Below are positions 17,915 to 32,322 of a stretch of DNA of 64,000 nt, piece after piece (position 1 is the stretch's first letter; the number at the start of each line of letters is the position of its first letter). A model generated the notes under the pieces. It saw nothing but the letters and a program-made list of their open reading frames with translations, did no database searches and was not told the origin of the DNA. A program made the position numbers and the translations under genes. This DNA comes from Glandiceps talaboti (taxonomy: Eukaryota > Hemichordata > Enteropneusta > Spengelidae): contig NC_135560.1 in NCBI RefSeq assembly GCF_964340395.1, forward strand, positions 15,842,598 through 15,906,597, given 5' to 3'.

Positions 17915-20791
17915 TTTGAATCAGAACTGCTTTAATTGATCATCCTCATTTTTGTTGCGCACTCACTGGCAAAATCTTCAACATGTTGAAGGTGGCCATT
18001 GATGGAAGAAGAAGATATGGACCAGAGAAATATTGAACATATTGAAAATGATACAAAAATCAGAAATTAAACAAAATTTCCAAACTGCACCACATACTTT
18101 TTGCTTGGTATGACGGTACAACAAATCCATGCTCTCACAAACCCTGCTTGACTCTTCGAGGCAAAATTTATAGATCATTATTTTATGTTCATACATGGAT
18201 CAATCCAGTCTTGTTTGTAGGATGCCAAAAATTTCAGCATCAAGAACCCAACTTGGCCAAGTCAGTTTTCAGTGTACGTACTAGGCTCTTACCAAGTCAT
18301 TGTATATCACGTGGTATGCAAGGGGCAATCTGATTGGTTATAGTGTTTACGTACAAAACGAATAAATTAGCTATGCTATAATTACGGATACAGTATATGA
18401 ATGCATCCACGGCCAGTGGGAGGCTCGTTAAGAACGTTGCCGTAAAAACAGGCCGTGGTTTGCGACGATGCCCTGCCGTAAATTCTCACCTGAGTGATTC
18501 ACACCAAGCTGAAAATATGTTTATGTTACCTATAGGAGTGCTTTGTTGTAATTTGATTTCAACGCTTACGATTAATATGATGTAATGGATATGTAATATA
18601 GGTTGCATGGCAAACAAAGAGGTTGATATATCTGTTGAATTGTACGATGAAGTAGGTAACACATAGATTCGTTCATGAGAATTTGTATACCACCTTTTAA
18701 TCATCATATACGTCTATTTGATATATGAAACAATCCAATCTAATTACTAATTGAAACAAGTTCGTTACAACGCGAAAGATAGAGAGACTGTCTCATGCGT
18801 ATTAACACGATTCTGGACTAAGTTGTCGACATTTATAAACTCATAATCACATGCATATATCAATATATACATAGAATTTTACTAAACACTTTGTTGGGCA
18901 GATATTAACACATTCATGTACGTTATTCACTTGTTACATTGTTATGTTAGATCACATACAGATATCATGATATCCATAGAATTTCACTCAACGCGGTAAC
19001 AATAGATATTAACACATATGTTATGACTTGATCTTCAATTGTTTGTATAGTGTAGTATAGGTGAGACACTCGGCTTATTAACTTGTCACCCCTGCCATTC
19101 ATATAAAATTGAGTTGCAGTTGGCCAATCATCCAAATTACTGGAGAAAAATTGGGGAAATGAAGACTGGAAAATTCTGAGGCCCGTTTCCTTTTGTCTTC
19201 TATTTTCGAGTGGCATTAGACTTTGTACCAAGATGGAACTCCTCATTTTGTAATAATAAGATTGAAAAAAAGCTGCTCATTTTGCCATTTTTAAATTTTA
19301 CAACTATAATAATATAATATTGTTTGGCAAGCACGTTATTAACAGAATTGAAACTTTACTATTAAACAGACAAACATCAACGAATTTTACATTCATAAAG
19401 GAAATAGCAGTATTCGACAATTCTTGGGTTTTATGAAGTTTAATAATATCAGAATTTAAAATTATGGTAACTTTAATCTTTTATATCACAAAAAAATATT
19501 ATTCGTTATGCTCACTAATATCCGGTAATGACACAGGTATTGTGATTAAGATATCGTTTATTTTAGATTGTCAATAAATCATAGTGACAACAGAGAAAAA
19601 TACCAACCACGGCTAAAATTATGTCTCCAGATGTATGAGACAATGTCTATTGTGTTTACACCCATGCGAATAAAAGATATTCATTTCTTTAACTATGGTA
19701 GTTTCAATCGGTGTTTGGTGACATCCATGTGACGACACAATAAGTTTATGAAAATGTCAGATTAAACAAATTTATAACAAAATTAAGGATCGCACAATAA
19801 AGCTATAAATATTTTTTTTTACATAACTTTGCTTCCGTAATAAAACATTAAAACATTGTCCTGAAATGATACTGTAATTTGCTAATTACAACAAAAGACA
19901 AGTGAGCTAATTCATTCGTCGCAACTGTCTCCCCCAACCCCTCACCACAAAAATCCAAGCTTTGTCACGCTATAGATATGTGTTCTTCGTCTAGACGTGT
20001 ACGGAAATATGACATGAATGGTCTTGACGTTGTACTTCGTAGATCCATTGTACATTGTAGATCAGCAGTGATTGACCTATGAACGATACTTCTTTTGTAC
20101 TTTAGAAATCTATGCCAGTAATATATATATATACACATGTAGCCTAATTCAATCCTGAACTGTAAAAATATTCGCTACACAACACATAATGCCATAAGGA
20201 CAAATGACTCAACAAAATCTTGTATTTTGGCTTGTACATGGTAGTACTTTAGATAAACGGCAAGCTAACAGAGTAAACCAATTGAAATAATTCGGATCCC
20301 TACAATTAATCGTACACATCTTAAATTATCGAATTTACAACAAAACAATTCATTGACTTTGCGTTTTTGCACATGACGTACAATACATAGTGTGATATGA
20401 CAGGTACACTTCTTTTCAATGCAACGAATTGGCACAAATCGTCCCATCATGTTATTAAACTATTATTGTTCAACCAACTGTGTATATCACAACTTAGTCT
20501 GACCATATCGCCATTCGTGACGTTCTTCGAGCTCTTGTTTTACCATTTTGGCTCTCTGATATCATGATCAAACACAGACGTGAGTGATGTTGAAGATTCA
20601 TGTAATCATGTATGTAATCATTGATCATGTGTATTATACGACTAACGCCTTTAATGTGATATCTGGATCGAATTTTGATGCACTGTTCGCTTCTGAATTT
20701 CATTGTCGATTTTTTTCACTACATTCAAAAGGAATGGCATCAAGAATAACGCATTGTTATTTTTTTTGGTACAGTTTAAATAACATAATCT
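17915..20791. other. Gene-free stretch between the repeat array and gene C
   Basis: AT-rich unique-looking sequence with short chance open frames only. The right end should hold the gene C 3' UTR. A minus-strand ATTAAA lies near 20650. I recognise nothing else. Confidence 0.45.
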
Positions 20792-23682
20792 TCAGAAATG
20801 GAAGTTCATCCTCAATAGTGTCATGACAAGAGTGGCGACAATTACTATGGCAAATGCAATCAGTAAAACACGTTCTATCACAATACCGATGTTAACCCAA
20901 TCCTGCTGTGTTTGACTGAGACCATCATCTCGCTTTGCTTTAAAAGCAAGACGTGTCAGACAGTTTCCAATTCGCAACACACTATTTCCGATGGCTGCAT
21001 CACTGGCTACATCTGACATCACGTTGGTTCCACCAGATGCACCGTTTGTTAACGTGACACTTTCATTTTCTATCTCGAGTTGTTTCACTAAGCTATTGCC
21101 AAGCGCCTCAGAGTTCAGATTGGACATTATGGACATATTGTCATCTTGGTCCATGGAGTCAACATCAGCCCTTTTGCCTTCTTCATCGTCGCCATTGTCG
21201 TCTTTGCGTAGACTTTTAATTAAAAGTGGACCAATTTTTTCCAGTAACAGCCAGTATAACCATTTCGGGGGATCGCTTTCGGGGTCATGGTGGTGAATGT
21301 TCAGAACAAACACTGATATTGCGGTCTCGAAGGCCATTAGAACGATAACCGCAGCAAAGTAGTTACCTACAGACGAAAGACATAAATTTGATGATCTCAA
21401 ACAAAACTCGACTCATGGGTTGGCTAACTTTCGTCCTGTTTAGAGAGCATCATCGTGATTTCATATCAGTAAAACAGATACAAATGTTTCAAATCTGGTG
21501 TCTTTGTTTCGTGATGCTGTGCACAATTTGTGAATCTCAGCTAGAAGTTATAAAAATGGTTTGAAAGCGAGGCTGGTGACGTCAGAAATGCACCATGATA
21601 TCAAAAGTTACGTCACGTTATGAATGTTCTAAATTTACATAAATATCTTTGATATGAAAGCAGTCGCTTTACTATGCTGACCAATGTATAATTCTTGTAC
21701 CTCGATAAAACAAGGGGTTCGACATCTCATTTGCGGTCACAAAATGACAGCGAAGCAGCGAAAGGAATGGAAATCAAGATGGTGAAGGGTACACTTACAT
21801 AAAGAGAATAACAAAAGAAAGAAGTTCGGTACGGAACTTTGTACAAATTTCTCACGCGAAAACTCTCTATCATGTAACATATTTAGCATACTCACCTAGC
21901 ATAGACACTGTGTCTGACGTTGGTGGCAGTAGTGTAGCACCCAGAAGTAGAGAGAAGATAAGCGACAACATAACAGTAATGTTCAGCCCTACTTTCTCAC
22001 CGGAATCACCAGGCATATAAAATCCAATCAGAGATACAAACGACATGAAGAAAGCCGGAGTCAACAAATTGAATAAATAGAACAGGGCCTTTCGTCGTAG
22101 GTAGATGGTAAACGTTATGTCGGAGAACGGTTGGGGACAACAGTTATAGAACAGCAGATGTTCTTCAGCTGGCATCGATAGTAGTTGCCATTGCCCACTC
22201 GGTGACATCATTGAATAGTCTCCAGTCGCTGTAAATAAAACAATTATATAGATATAACTTTACGTATACTGATGGCCATCTTATTGTACTGTTTCCATGG
22301 CAACAATATTGCAGTTTTACGAGCCTTGCATAATCATTTGCATACAACACTACAATGTCAAAGTTGACAAAATTTGGATTTTTTTTCAGTAGAATGTTAA
22401 AACTGAATTAAAAACAAGATTGAAATATAGTCTGGAATATACGGTACGTTGTGTCACCCTATCAGTCAATATGGCGGAACAGATCTGGACTTATAGACTA
22501 AATAAGATTAAGACGTTGATTTGAAAAGAAGAAAAATGAAATAGCATGTGTACGACACAGCTCTCTTTAATAAGAACTGTAATGTACAACAAGTATATGT
22601 TCCACGGACTTTGATTAGTACCTATGGAACTATTTCCATGGCCCTCACCAGAAATGTTCTTTCTGTTGCTTTCAGAGAGTGTATATATATTTCTGTTCTG
22701 GTGGAATAAATTTCAATTTCAATTTCATATACGGACGATACTAATACCGTTACTTAAGCTTGAAACACTAAAATCACTTACTTTCGAGTAGTAAAGACTA
22801 ATTTACAAACTTGGTGTTAAGATGATCGTATATGACAAAGTGAACTTTCCGTGAAATGCAAGGGACATAAAATAAAAACTCACGATGAACTTGTTTCATT
22901 TGCACCAAATCACCAGTGTAAGTCCATGGCCCAAACGTCATCGGACATTTCTGTTCGTCAAACGGGAAGTATGTTATATCCAGCTTGCAGGAACTTGTGA
23001 AGATTGCAGGGGCAGCCCAAAATACATCCCCAGTATAGTCAACAACTGCATTAGTCATGAGAACGCCCGTTCCGGGCTCTTTGTTGACATCAGCTCTGTA
23101 ATATAAAAAGGAAATTCAAGGCGATACATTATTACGTCACAGATTATTATTTTCATCTCCCATGGGTTTCTATGGTAACCAAATCAAGATAATTCAACTG
23201 TTCACACTGAAATGCTGCACATTCCCAATGGTTCAGAATTAAAGCCCTTTAAATCGCGATTAAATAACTCTAACAACTTGTAAGAAAAGATTAAGAACAA
23301 ACTGAATATCTTTTTCAATAATTGATAATTATTATCGACGACTATCTACTTTTGAAAAACCAGAGTTGGCTGTTTTGTTGTGGCATAAAATGCAATGCAT
23401 GTAAAATGTAGAAATGTTTCACGGTTGTGAACTCACACATCATGTATTGGTCGACTAGTTAGTAATAATAATAAAATTATACATACAAACTGAGAGATTT
23501 AGGGAATGAAAACAGTGTAATGGCATCGGAAAATCATATTTTAAAAAGGGATAATACAAACAGCAAACAAACAAACAAACAAACAAACAAACAAGCGGAC
23601 AAATGAACGAAAACACAAAAACAGACAGGCAGCCAGGCAGCCAGGCAGACAGACAGACAGACAGACAGACAGACAGGCAGGC

Positions 23683-23761
<79 letters not shown>

Positions 23762-26641
23762 GACACACACAAAGCAAGCGTGTACAGCAGGATGGGACGT
23801 TACTCCTCGTTAGTACAATATACAATATAATTTGGAAGAATCTGTAACAACGAAATACCAGTGAGAATCGACTACCCAGTAAATACGGTATAGGGGAATT
23901 CGGAAGGGCGTACTAGTAAAATATCAACGAACAAACATACAGGTAAACAGATGGAAAACTACGACTTAGAGAAGATTGGTGTATTCCAACTTACGTTTCG
24001 TATAGTACGGTATCTGGAATCCATATTTTTGAACTACTAATATGAACTTGGGTCAGGTTATTGTGTTCCTTGGGGTCCCATGTCAAGAATGCATCCTTCC
24101 AACGCTAAAATGTATATAAGTAGTATAGAAATTAGTGGTTTTTTGAGGTAAGATAACTCGTGCGATTTTATCCTATATTAGTGTCAAAATATCAACCTCA
24201 AGATTCAATGTTGTTGTTTTTTCTATGTCAGTGTTTACACGAGGGGACAGTGTGCCTGAAATATTCATCTTCGTCAGATGTAAAAGCACTGTCTCAAATT
24301 ATCGCATGATCCAATTCAAAAAGTGTGATATATGTTCGTTCATCGGGAGGTTTATTTTTTTAAATTTCATTTAAATGTGTGAACTGTATTTCTTTTGAAG
24401 TGTGAAATAAGTGTAATTTATCATTCAATTGTGATAATATAATAATTTATTAAATTAAATATGTAAATTTCTGGCATATAAATGAGATGGGTAAATTCAA
24501 TTAACTGGTCACAGTGTGATCATTCAAGTCGAAGTCAAACAACTCTTTTAGGATATACTGAAGGCTACTATCACAGAACACACAATTAAATAAGTAAAGT
24601 GTTTAATAAATGATATATGTCGATCAGCTTTGGATTACGTATTGCATATTTACATAATTTATTTGACTAAATACAAGATGTGTATACAAGTACAAAAGGG
24701 TATCACTACTTAGATATGTAGTGTAGAAAAACACTACATTTTGTCAGCAGTTACAGTGTACCAATCATATCGCCTACCTGTTCTAGCCAGACTGCTGTGG
24801 TAAGGATTTGGTTTCGTTCGTCCTTCAACCCGGCATGCAAATAAGATATGGAGAGAGAAAAGTACTCACATTGAGTGTTGGATCGGACAGAGTAGAAGAT
24901 GAAATTAAGAAGTGGCAAAATAGTGATATCGGATAAAGCAGTAACTATTTAGAAAACATGCGTTGTATTATTTTAGCGGAAGAATCTCGTCCCCCCCCCT
25001 GTAATTAATCATTGTATCTTGATGGAGGCCACGGGTCAAATCAGTTACCTCGCACATTTAATGGTAAGAATCGAATTATCATTACAGCATTGACCGTGCC
25101 ATCTTTCTCATCACACATTGTATATCACGAAATCACACACGTTACGTATAATGCTACAGAGCCATCAAATAGGTTCGAGTTGACAAAAAATGAAACTGAA
25201 TTCTATATAATTAACATACTAATGCATTATAATCAATACAATACTATTTTCTAGTGTGACCTTTTCCGTACCAGACTTGCAAAATTATGCAGATATGCTA
25301 AATAGCAGTCGTCTTGTATCTTTTCTCTACTAGATCAATTACTTATTCATAACTTATATGTGTGTAATATACACAGGAATCAAATAACACAACCCATTAT
25401 AAAAAATACAAAGGGTAAACCACAGTGTTCAGTGAAGATAAAACTTGTAAATCATGATAACCATTCCATAATAAACATAATCAACTAAGTAATCAGTGAT
25501 AGTTTGAACCTTTCTGGCCACTTTCTTTTCACGGGTCAATTTTATCGTATTTTGTATGTTTCTGAGAAAGGGAATCCGTGAGAAATTGCGTCCAATAATT
25601 CTACAACTCCAACACTGCATGCACAAGCCAAGACCCTTTCACCTCTTATTACTTAGTGTTTTTGCAGAAGGATTGGACGCAATATGTCACAGATTCAAGG
25701 GTCTAGACACGATAGGTATAAAAAAAAACACACACACGTTGACAAGTAACAGTAAAAATAACCGTTGTGTGTTGCGGTCCTATCACGAATATCTGACGCT
25801 AGACGCTTTGGATGGAAAATACAACTGTTCTAAGAAGAAACTAGTTAACATAAAAGGACAAGGCAACTGTAGACTTACAAGCTTCAGGATACGTGATAAC
25901 TTCAAATGGTAATACACAAAGACTGTTTGGTTGTCTTCTTGTACTGGTCGTACGTAGTAGCTGTAATTGGTCAATAAATAGTCTATCAAGTCATCCTCTT
26001 CTTGACTGCAGTCTATTTCTGAAACGTTTCAGAAGTGTTAACAAAATTAACATCACGGTCATACAGTGTCGTGGATGGGAAAAATTAACAAGAATATATT
26101 CCGTGTTGTTGTTTTTTTCGTACTATAGCGTTAGCTTACTCTTCTATATCTTTTTTCTCGTCTGATAGCACATAACACGTGTGAAATAACTAGAAATTGT
26201 GAAGTTTAGATTTCGGATATTTCAACTATATATTTGTACAGTGTTTCAGATTTATAATATTCATCGGAGGAAAAAAGTCCTTGCAATCATCAATTTAGCA
26301 CAATTCTAAACTTTTATTTGCCAATAGATTAGTTGACTTTTAGATTGGTAAAAGCTACGGAGTTACATAATCACCAAAGTTATGAAGATTCCGAGGAGTT
26401 TTAATCCAGCGAAGAAGAACGCTATGTTAGATTACATGTAGTACTCAGAGAATGACTCTCTTAGGGGAGGATTAAAGTAAACAAACACCTCCGTCTGTGC
26501 ATGAACAATATATTGGAGTTTGCCGTTGGAAAATAAGTTCGATGCAGTCAAACAATTTAATTATGTAGACAATATCATTTTGCCGGCAAGGGAAAGTTTC
26601 ATGCTTCAGTTTGCCAGTGACCCCAACACATACATAAACGC

Positions 26642-26681
<40 letters not shown>

Positions 26682-26910
26682 TCACACACAGTGACACACA
26701 GACACACAATAAATACATATATATGCTCGTACGTACGTACGTACGTACACACACATGCATACATACATACATACATACATACATACATACATACATACAT
26801 ACATACATACATACATACATTGTACATGGTTATAAACTGTTCTTACCTGTATTACATATCATTACGATAATCAAAGCAAACGTTAAAGCGTATACCCAAC
26901 TCTTCTCCAT
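20792..26910 (-). CDS. Gene C: divergent nicotinic acetylcholine receptor alpha-type subunit, 7 exons
   Basis: Cys-loop receptor subunit. Coding exons in order of translation: 26910-26847, 26018-25879, 24822-24778, 24104-23995, 23095-22884, 22228-21896, 21366-20792, giving 492 aa in frame. It has a signal peptide ([17 protein letters not shown]), loop D AVWLEQ, loop [11 protein letters not shown], Cys-loop C156-C170, loop B GPWTY, and loop [10 protein letters not shown] with C220-C221, so formally an alpha subunit. Oddities: the Tyr usual after the vicinal cysteines in loop C is Phe (F225); M2 keeps GEK (E268 at -1') and Leu 9' but has Phe at 13' and Thr instead of Glu at 20' (T289); an extra phase-1 intron splits the exon that is single in genes A and B. 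The M3-M4 loop is long and acidic and M4 is weakly conserved. The 45-nt exon has a poor pyrimidine tract before its acceptor. It is tail-to-tail with gene B. The family is certain; ligand and conductance are not. Confidence 0.92.
23563..23763. repeat. (CAAA)n and (GACA)n composite microsatellite, gene C intron 4
   Basis: About 8 CAAA units, a short unique spacer, then GCAG/GACA units to 23763. It has the same unit types as the arrays in gene A intron 5 and at 17393-17914. Confidence 0.95.
26640..26820. repeat. (GACA)n, (GTAC)n and (ACAT)n arrays, gene C intron 1
   Basis: Three neighbouring tetranucleotide runs, ending 26 nt from the donor of the signal-peptide exon. The GTAC run is fully palindromic. 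Confidence 0.95.
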
Positions 26911-28288
26911 AGTGTTTTAATAGGTGGGATACGTGTCCGATATAAAAACCCGTCTTCATGGGCCTACAGCAGAACGACGTTGTCAACACAGCTGGACTTG
27001 CTGGAATTTGAAGGGATAAACTTCGGCCTTGTTCAAAAGACACGGTGCAAAAATCTGTTGTCAATAACCGCCGGAATGCCAAAGCACAGATTTACACAAA
27101 TTAAATCACTCGAAATACGTAGTCGCAGCTATGCAATTATCGACCTATAGTTACGCATGCGTGTTGATTCTTGAAATGTTGAATACTTTGGGAATGGAAG
27201 TATCTTCTCTTGAAAAAAAATGCGGATAAATTTTAATAATTTTGACAGTGCATTTTGAAAGAAAAAAGTGGAAGAAAATCTTATCTATTGCAAGACTTAT
27301 ATTTATCATGTCTGAAACAGATTTATTTAATGTGTGATCTGAAGGGTGCTTTAGCCACACAGAAATCCCCATTTCGGTTAATCGATTTCTGCTTACATAA
27401 TCTCGTAGAATCAAATCTGTGTCCACTCTCTCCAAATTAATGCATGCTTTGGATAAATGCTAAATAACTCCATTTGCTCGAAAAAAATAACTTCCTAAAC
27501 TTTGAAAGCATGGTGTCTTGTTACAGTACGTGTTTTGGAAAGAGACGTTGTAGCAGGGACCAAGATCACTGAAGGGGCTATGGTTTTGATAAACACAGTT
27601 TGAAGTTTGAACACGTTTGAGAGACATATTAGAGAAAGGAGTGGCGATGTTAATTAGAACAGCTTTTGTGAGTGGAGTGTCGTGGCGTTCTGACATGATT
27701 GTTAATTTCATAAACACCGTTAATGCTATTAAGGTAATCGATTACTTGATTGATGGAGTTGAAACGATAACACTCTGAGGGACTTAGTACAACAAATCGA
27801 TGAAAAATTTGGGCGTGGAAAATTGCAATGTTATACATCATCAGATTTATAATTTCAGTAGAATGTATAATTAACTTCGTCTGTTTTGGTTCAATTTCAA
27901 AAGCTGTGTTTGGAACAAAAGTTAAATTCAATACTATGATAAATGTTGTATCATACTAGGAAAAGACTACTCTAGGCAGTACACGCTGACGATAACAAGC
28001 AACCAACAACGGGGAGACTAAAACAATGCATTTGGTGTATTATAGCTAAAATGATGTTGGTTTGGGGTTTCACTCATGGGACGTTACGTTTTGAGACAGA
28101 GCTAGATATATTTCAACTTTAGACTAACAATAACACAACAGACACAGCAGGATCCTTTGCCCAATCACATTGAACAGTGATAAGCACTGCTAGTCTGTCA
28201 CAGTGCAGTAAAAACAAGAAAACATAGCAAATGTACTTGGTGATTTTATTGGCTTCAATTGTTAAGTTTCTAACTGATAATCAACAGA
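26911..28288. other. Upstream region of gene C
   Basis: The sequence immediately 5' of the gene C start, on the right, is expected to carry its promoter. No named element or second gene is recognisable. Confidence 0.5.
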
Positions 28289-29934
<1,646 letters not shown>

Positions 29935-31564
29935 AAGGGTAGACCATTCGATATCCTGGGGGGGGGGGGGGGGCTTGGAAGATTGGTGGAGAGTCATTAA
30001 TTTTTTCCCCACCTGCTTGCCTGTGAGTTATTTTTTTTCTCCTTCGCCTATGCTGGCAACTTTTTTTTCTTTCCTTCTTTGAGATATCCGGATTTTTTTA
30101 CGTCAATGTTGAACACCTACTTTTGTTGCCACAATTTTCTGTTTGGTTTTCGCATAGGGTAATACAGAGAGTAAAAAGATGCTGTTCTATCACACACAGA
30201 TTTTATTTAGAAAACTACATATTTCATACATGTTTGATTTTCAATTAAATAAACATCATTGACAGTTTTTATGCCATGGTATGATGACACACTGAAATGC
30301 AAATCGGAAACTGGATTGGTGAGCTCAAACATTCAGATAGACCGGTCAGTTTCTCCAGCCTGGGGGTGGGGGTGGGGTGGGTCAGTGTTTTTTTCCATTG
30401 GGCCGACAAAAAGTCACTGACCCCCGTGAATAAAGTTTCATAGCATCTGAGAGTAAGCTGTAGAGAGAAGAGCTTTGAGACTGGGATATGTCCACCTCTT
30501 GTGTGAGTGTGTGTGAATGGGGAGGTGAGGGGGGGGGTCTAGGGGTCTCCCCTAGAAGCCCTAGAGGATTTTTTACTTCTAAAGGCAATGTTTAGGCTAT
30601 TCACAGACACTTTCAGACAATAATTTTCAAACTTTACAAGACAGCTCTAACATGTAAAATGCAACTACATAAGGTTGAAACATTTTTGAAATAAAGTTTC
30701 ATAGCATATTGACAGTAAGAGGTGGGGGAAAGAACTTTGATTAGAGACTGGGACACGTCTACCTCTTATGGGAGGGGGGTTCTAGGGGTCTCCCCCAGAA
30801 GCTCTGGAGAATATTTACTCTTAAAGCCAATTTTCAGGCTATTCACAGACACTTTCAGACAATAATTTGCAAGCTTTACAAGACAGCTCTAACATGTAAA
30901 AAGAAACTACATAAGGTTGAAACATTTTTGAAATAAAGTTTCATAGCATCTTGACAGTAAGAGGTAGAGGGAAGAACTTTGATTTGAGACTGGGACATGT
31001 GTACCTCTTATGGGGGTCCTAGGGGGTCTCCCCTTAGAAGCTTTTGAAGTTGTTTACCAATTTTGGTGAATCTTATTGTTGGTTTAACGAATGAGTGGCC
31101 TATGGGGTAATGGCGTCCAGGGGGTTTCCCCCTGGCAGATCTGCAGTTTTTTGTTTCTATTTAGGCAATTTTTAGGTTATTCATAGCCTCTGAGGTAATA
31201 TTGCCAAGCTTCGAAAAGTTAAAGTAAATAGAACTTTTTAGATATGTTTTCCATGTCATAAATGTGGGCCTGTAACATTGGTATAGGGGCATTGATATTG
31301 CATGTACAGTAAAGTCACTGGTGTGTTAGAACACTTTAGGAGGTCATACCTAGTGTACAATAGAAACTTGAATTTGATTTGTGGTGTTGATACATGTAGT
31401 GTCCGAAATAGGAAGTATATTCATTCATCCCTTCTGACAAATTCATACTGAAGAGAATAGAACAATTTAGATTAAGTTCTTTTATAAACTATCTAATAGT
31501 ATGAAGATTGCGATTACAAAACCTTCAGTTCACCTTTGCCCCCCAAAGTGCAAGATAAGTGAAG

Positions 31565-31599
<35 letters not shown>

Positions 31600-31711
31600 C
31601 CATCACCCACTCATATCCGGATTTTGTTTTCAAGCAACTCCAGTTGGCATCTTTTTTAACCCCGAAATCTTCCAAGCCCCCCCCCCCAGGATATCAAATG
31701 GTCCACCCCTT
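29935..31711. mobile_element. Non-autonomous DNA transposon with terminal inverted repeats, about 1.8 kb
   Basis: Both ends carry the same sequence in opposite orientation: aaggg(g)t(a/g)gaccatt, then gatatcctg, a G tract, and cttggaagatt, about 45-50 bp per arm. Further in, related pieces recur (ggcaact, then atccggat). There is no transposase-like reading frame inside. The interior holds tandem units of about 250 bp. I see no clear target-site duplication, so the exact ends are uncertain by a few bases and the superfamily is not assigned. Confidence 0.75.
30429..31220. repeat. Tandem units of about 240-260 bp inside the DNA element
   Basis: Unit 1 starts at 30429, unit 2 at 30690 and unit 3 at 30932, each beginning aataaagtttcatagcat. 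A diverged fourth copy of the hairpin-containing part lies near 31110-31220. Units 1 and 2 match closely across cacagacactttcagacaat and caagacagctctaacatg. Each unit contains a G-rich/C-rich hairpin. Confidence 0.85.
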
Positions 31712-32288
31712 ATGACGTTTGTATCGATTTCAAACTAACATCGAACCTTTAAGTACGATTATAGTAAGTTTTAAATAATAGATGCATCGCATTCGGATCA
31801 ATGGCAGCTTTGTACCTGATATCGGAAGCGCATACAGGTGTGTTCAATTTTTTTATTGGAATGGCAGGTCTGTCATCACGTCAATTGGTTGTGTTAATAT
31901 AGTTAATGTTTGATGAGAATTAAACATCGTGTTATACTTGTGACCACGAGGTCAGCATTACTCATTACAACTGGTAAACTCCAATCAGTGTTTGTTATAA
32001 CTATTTCGTTGTCATATACACACACATTCCCTTTTTTTGACAGTTGTGAGATTGACTCCCGCCTGCTAGCTGTCTACAACTTACTGTCAGTGTTGGAATG
32101 GTATAGTGATGCTAATGTTAGTATTGGCGTAATGAAATTAAGGTGGGTAGCCTTGTAAGTTGTATGGTGCATTTTATCTGTGTGGACATTTTCATTTCGA
32201 TCCGAGCTAAATGTGATATGTTCATTTATAGTGTATGAATGATGTTGTAAGACGTTCTCCGAATCATAAACATAATTTCCTACATTTC

Positions 32289-32322
<34 letters not shown>

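Noticed and set aside
25981-26018. Alternative acceptor for gene C exon 2 at gactgcag (about 26003)
   Set aside because: It would break the phase with exon 1; the acceptor acgtttcag keeps phase 1 and reads [10 protein letters not shown] into the domain.
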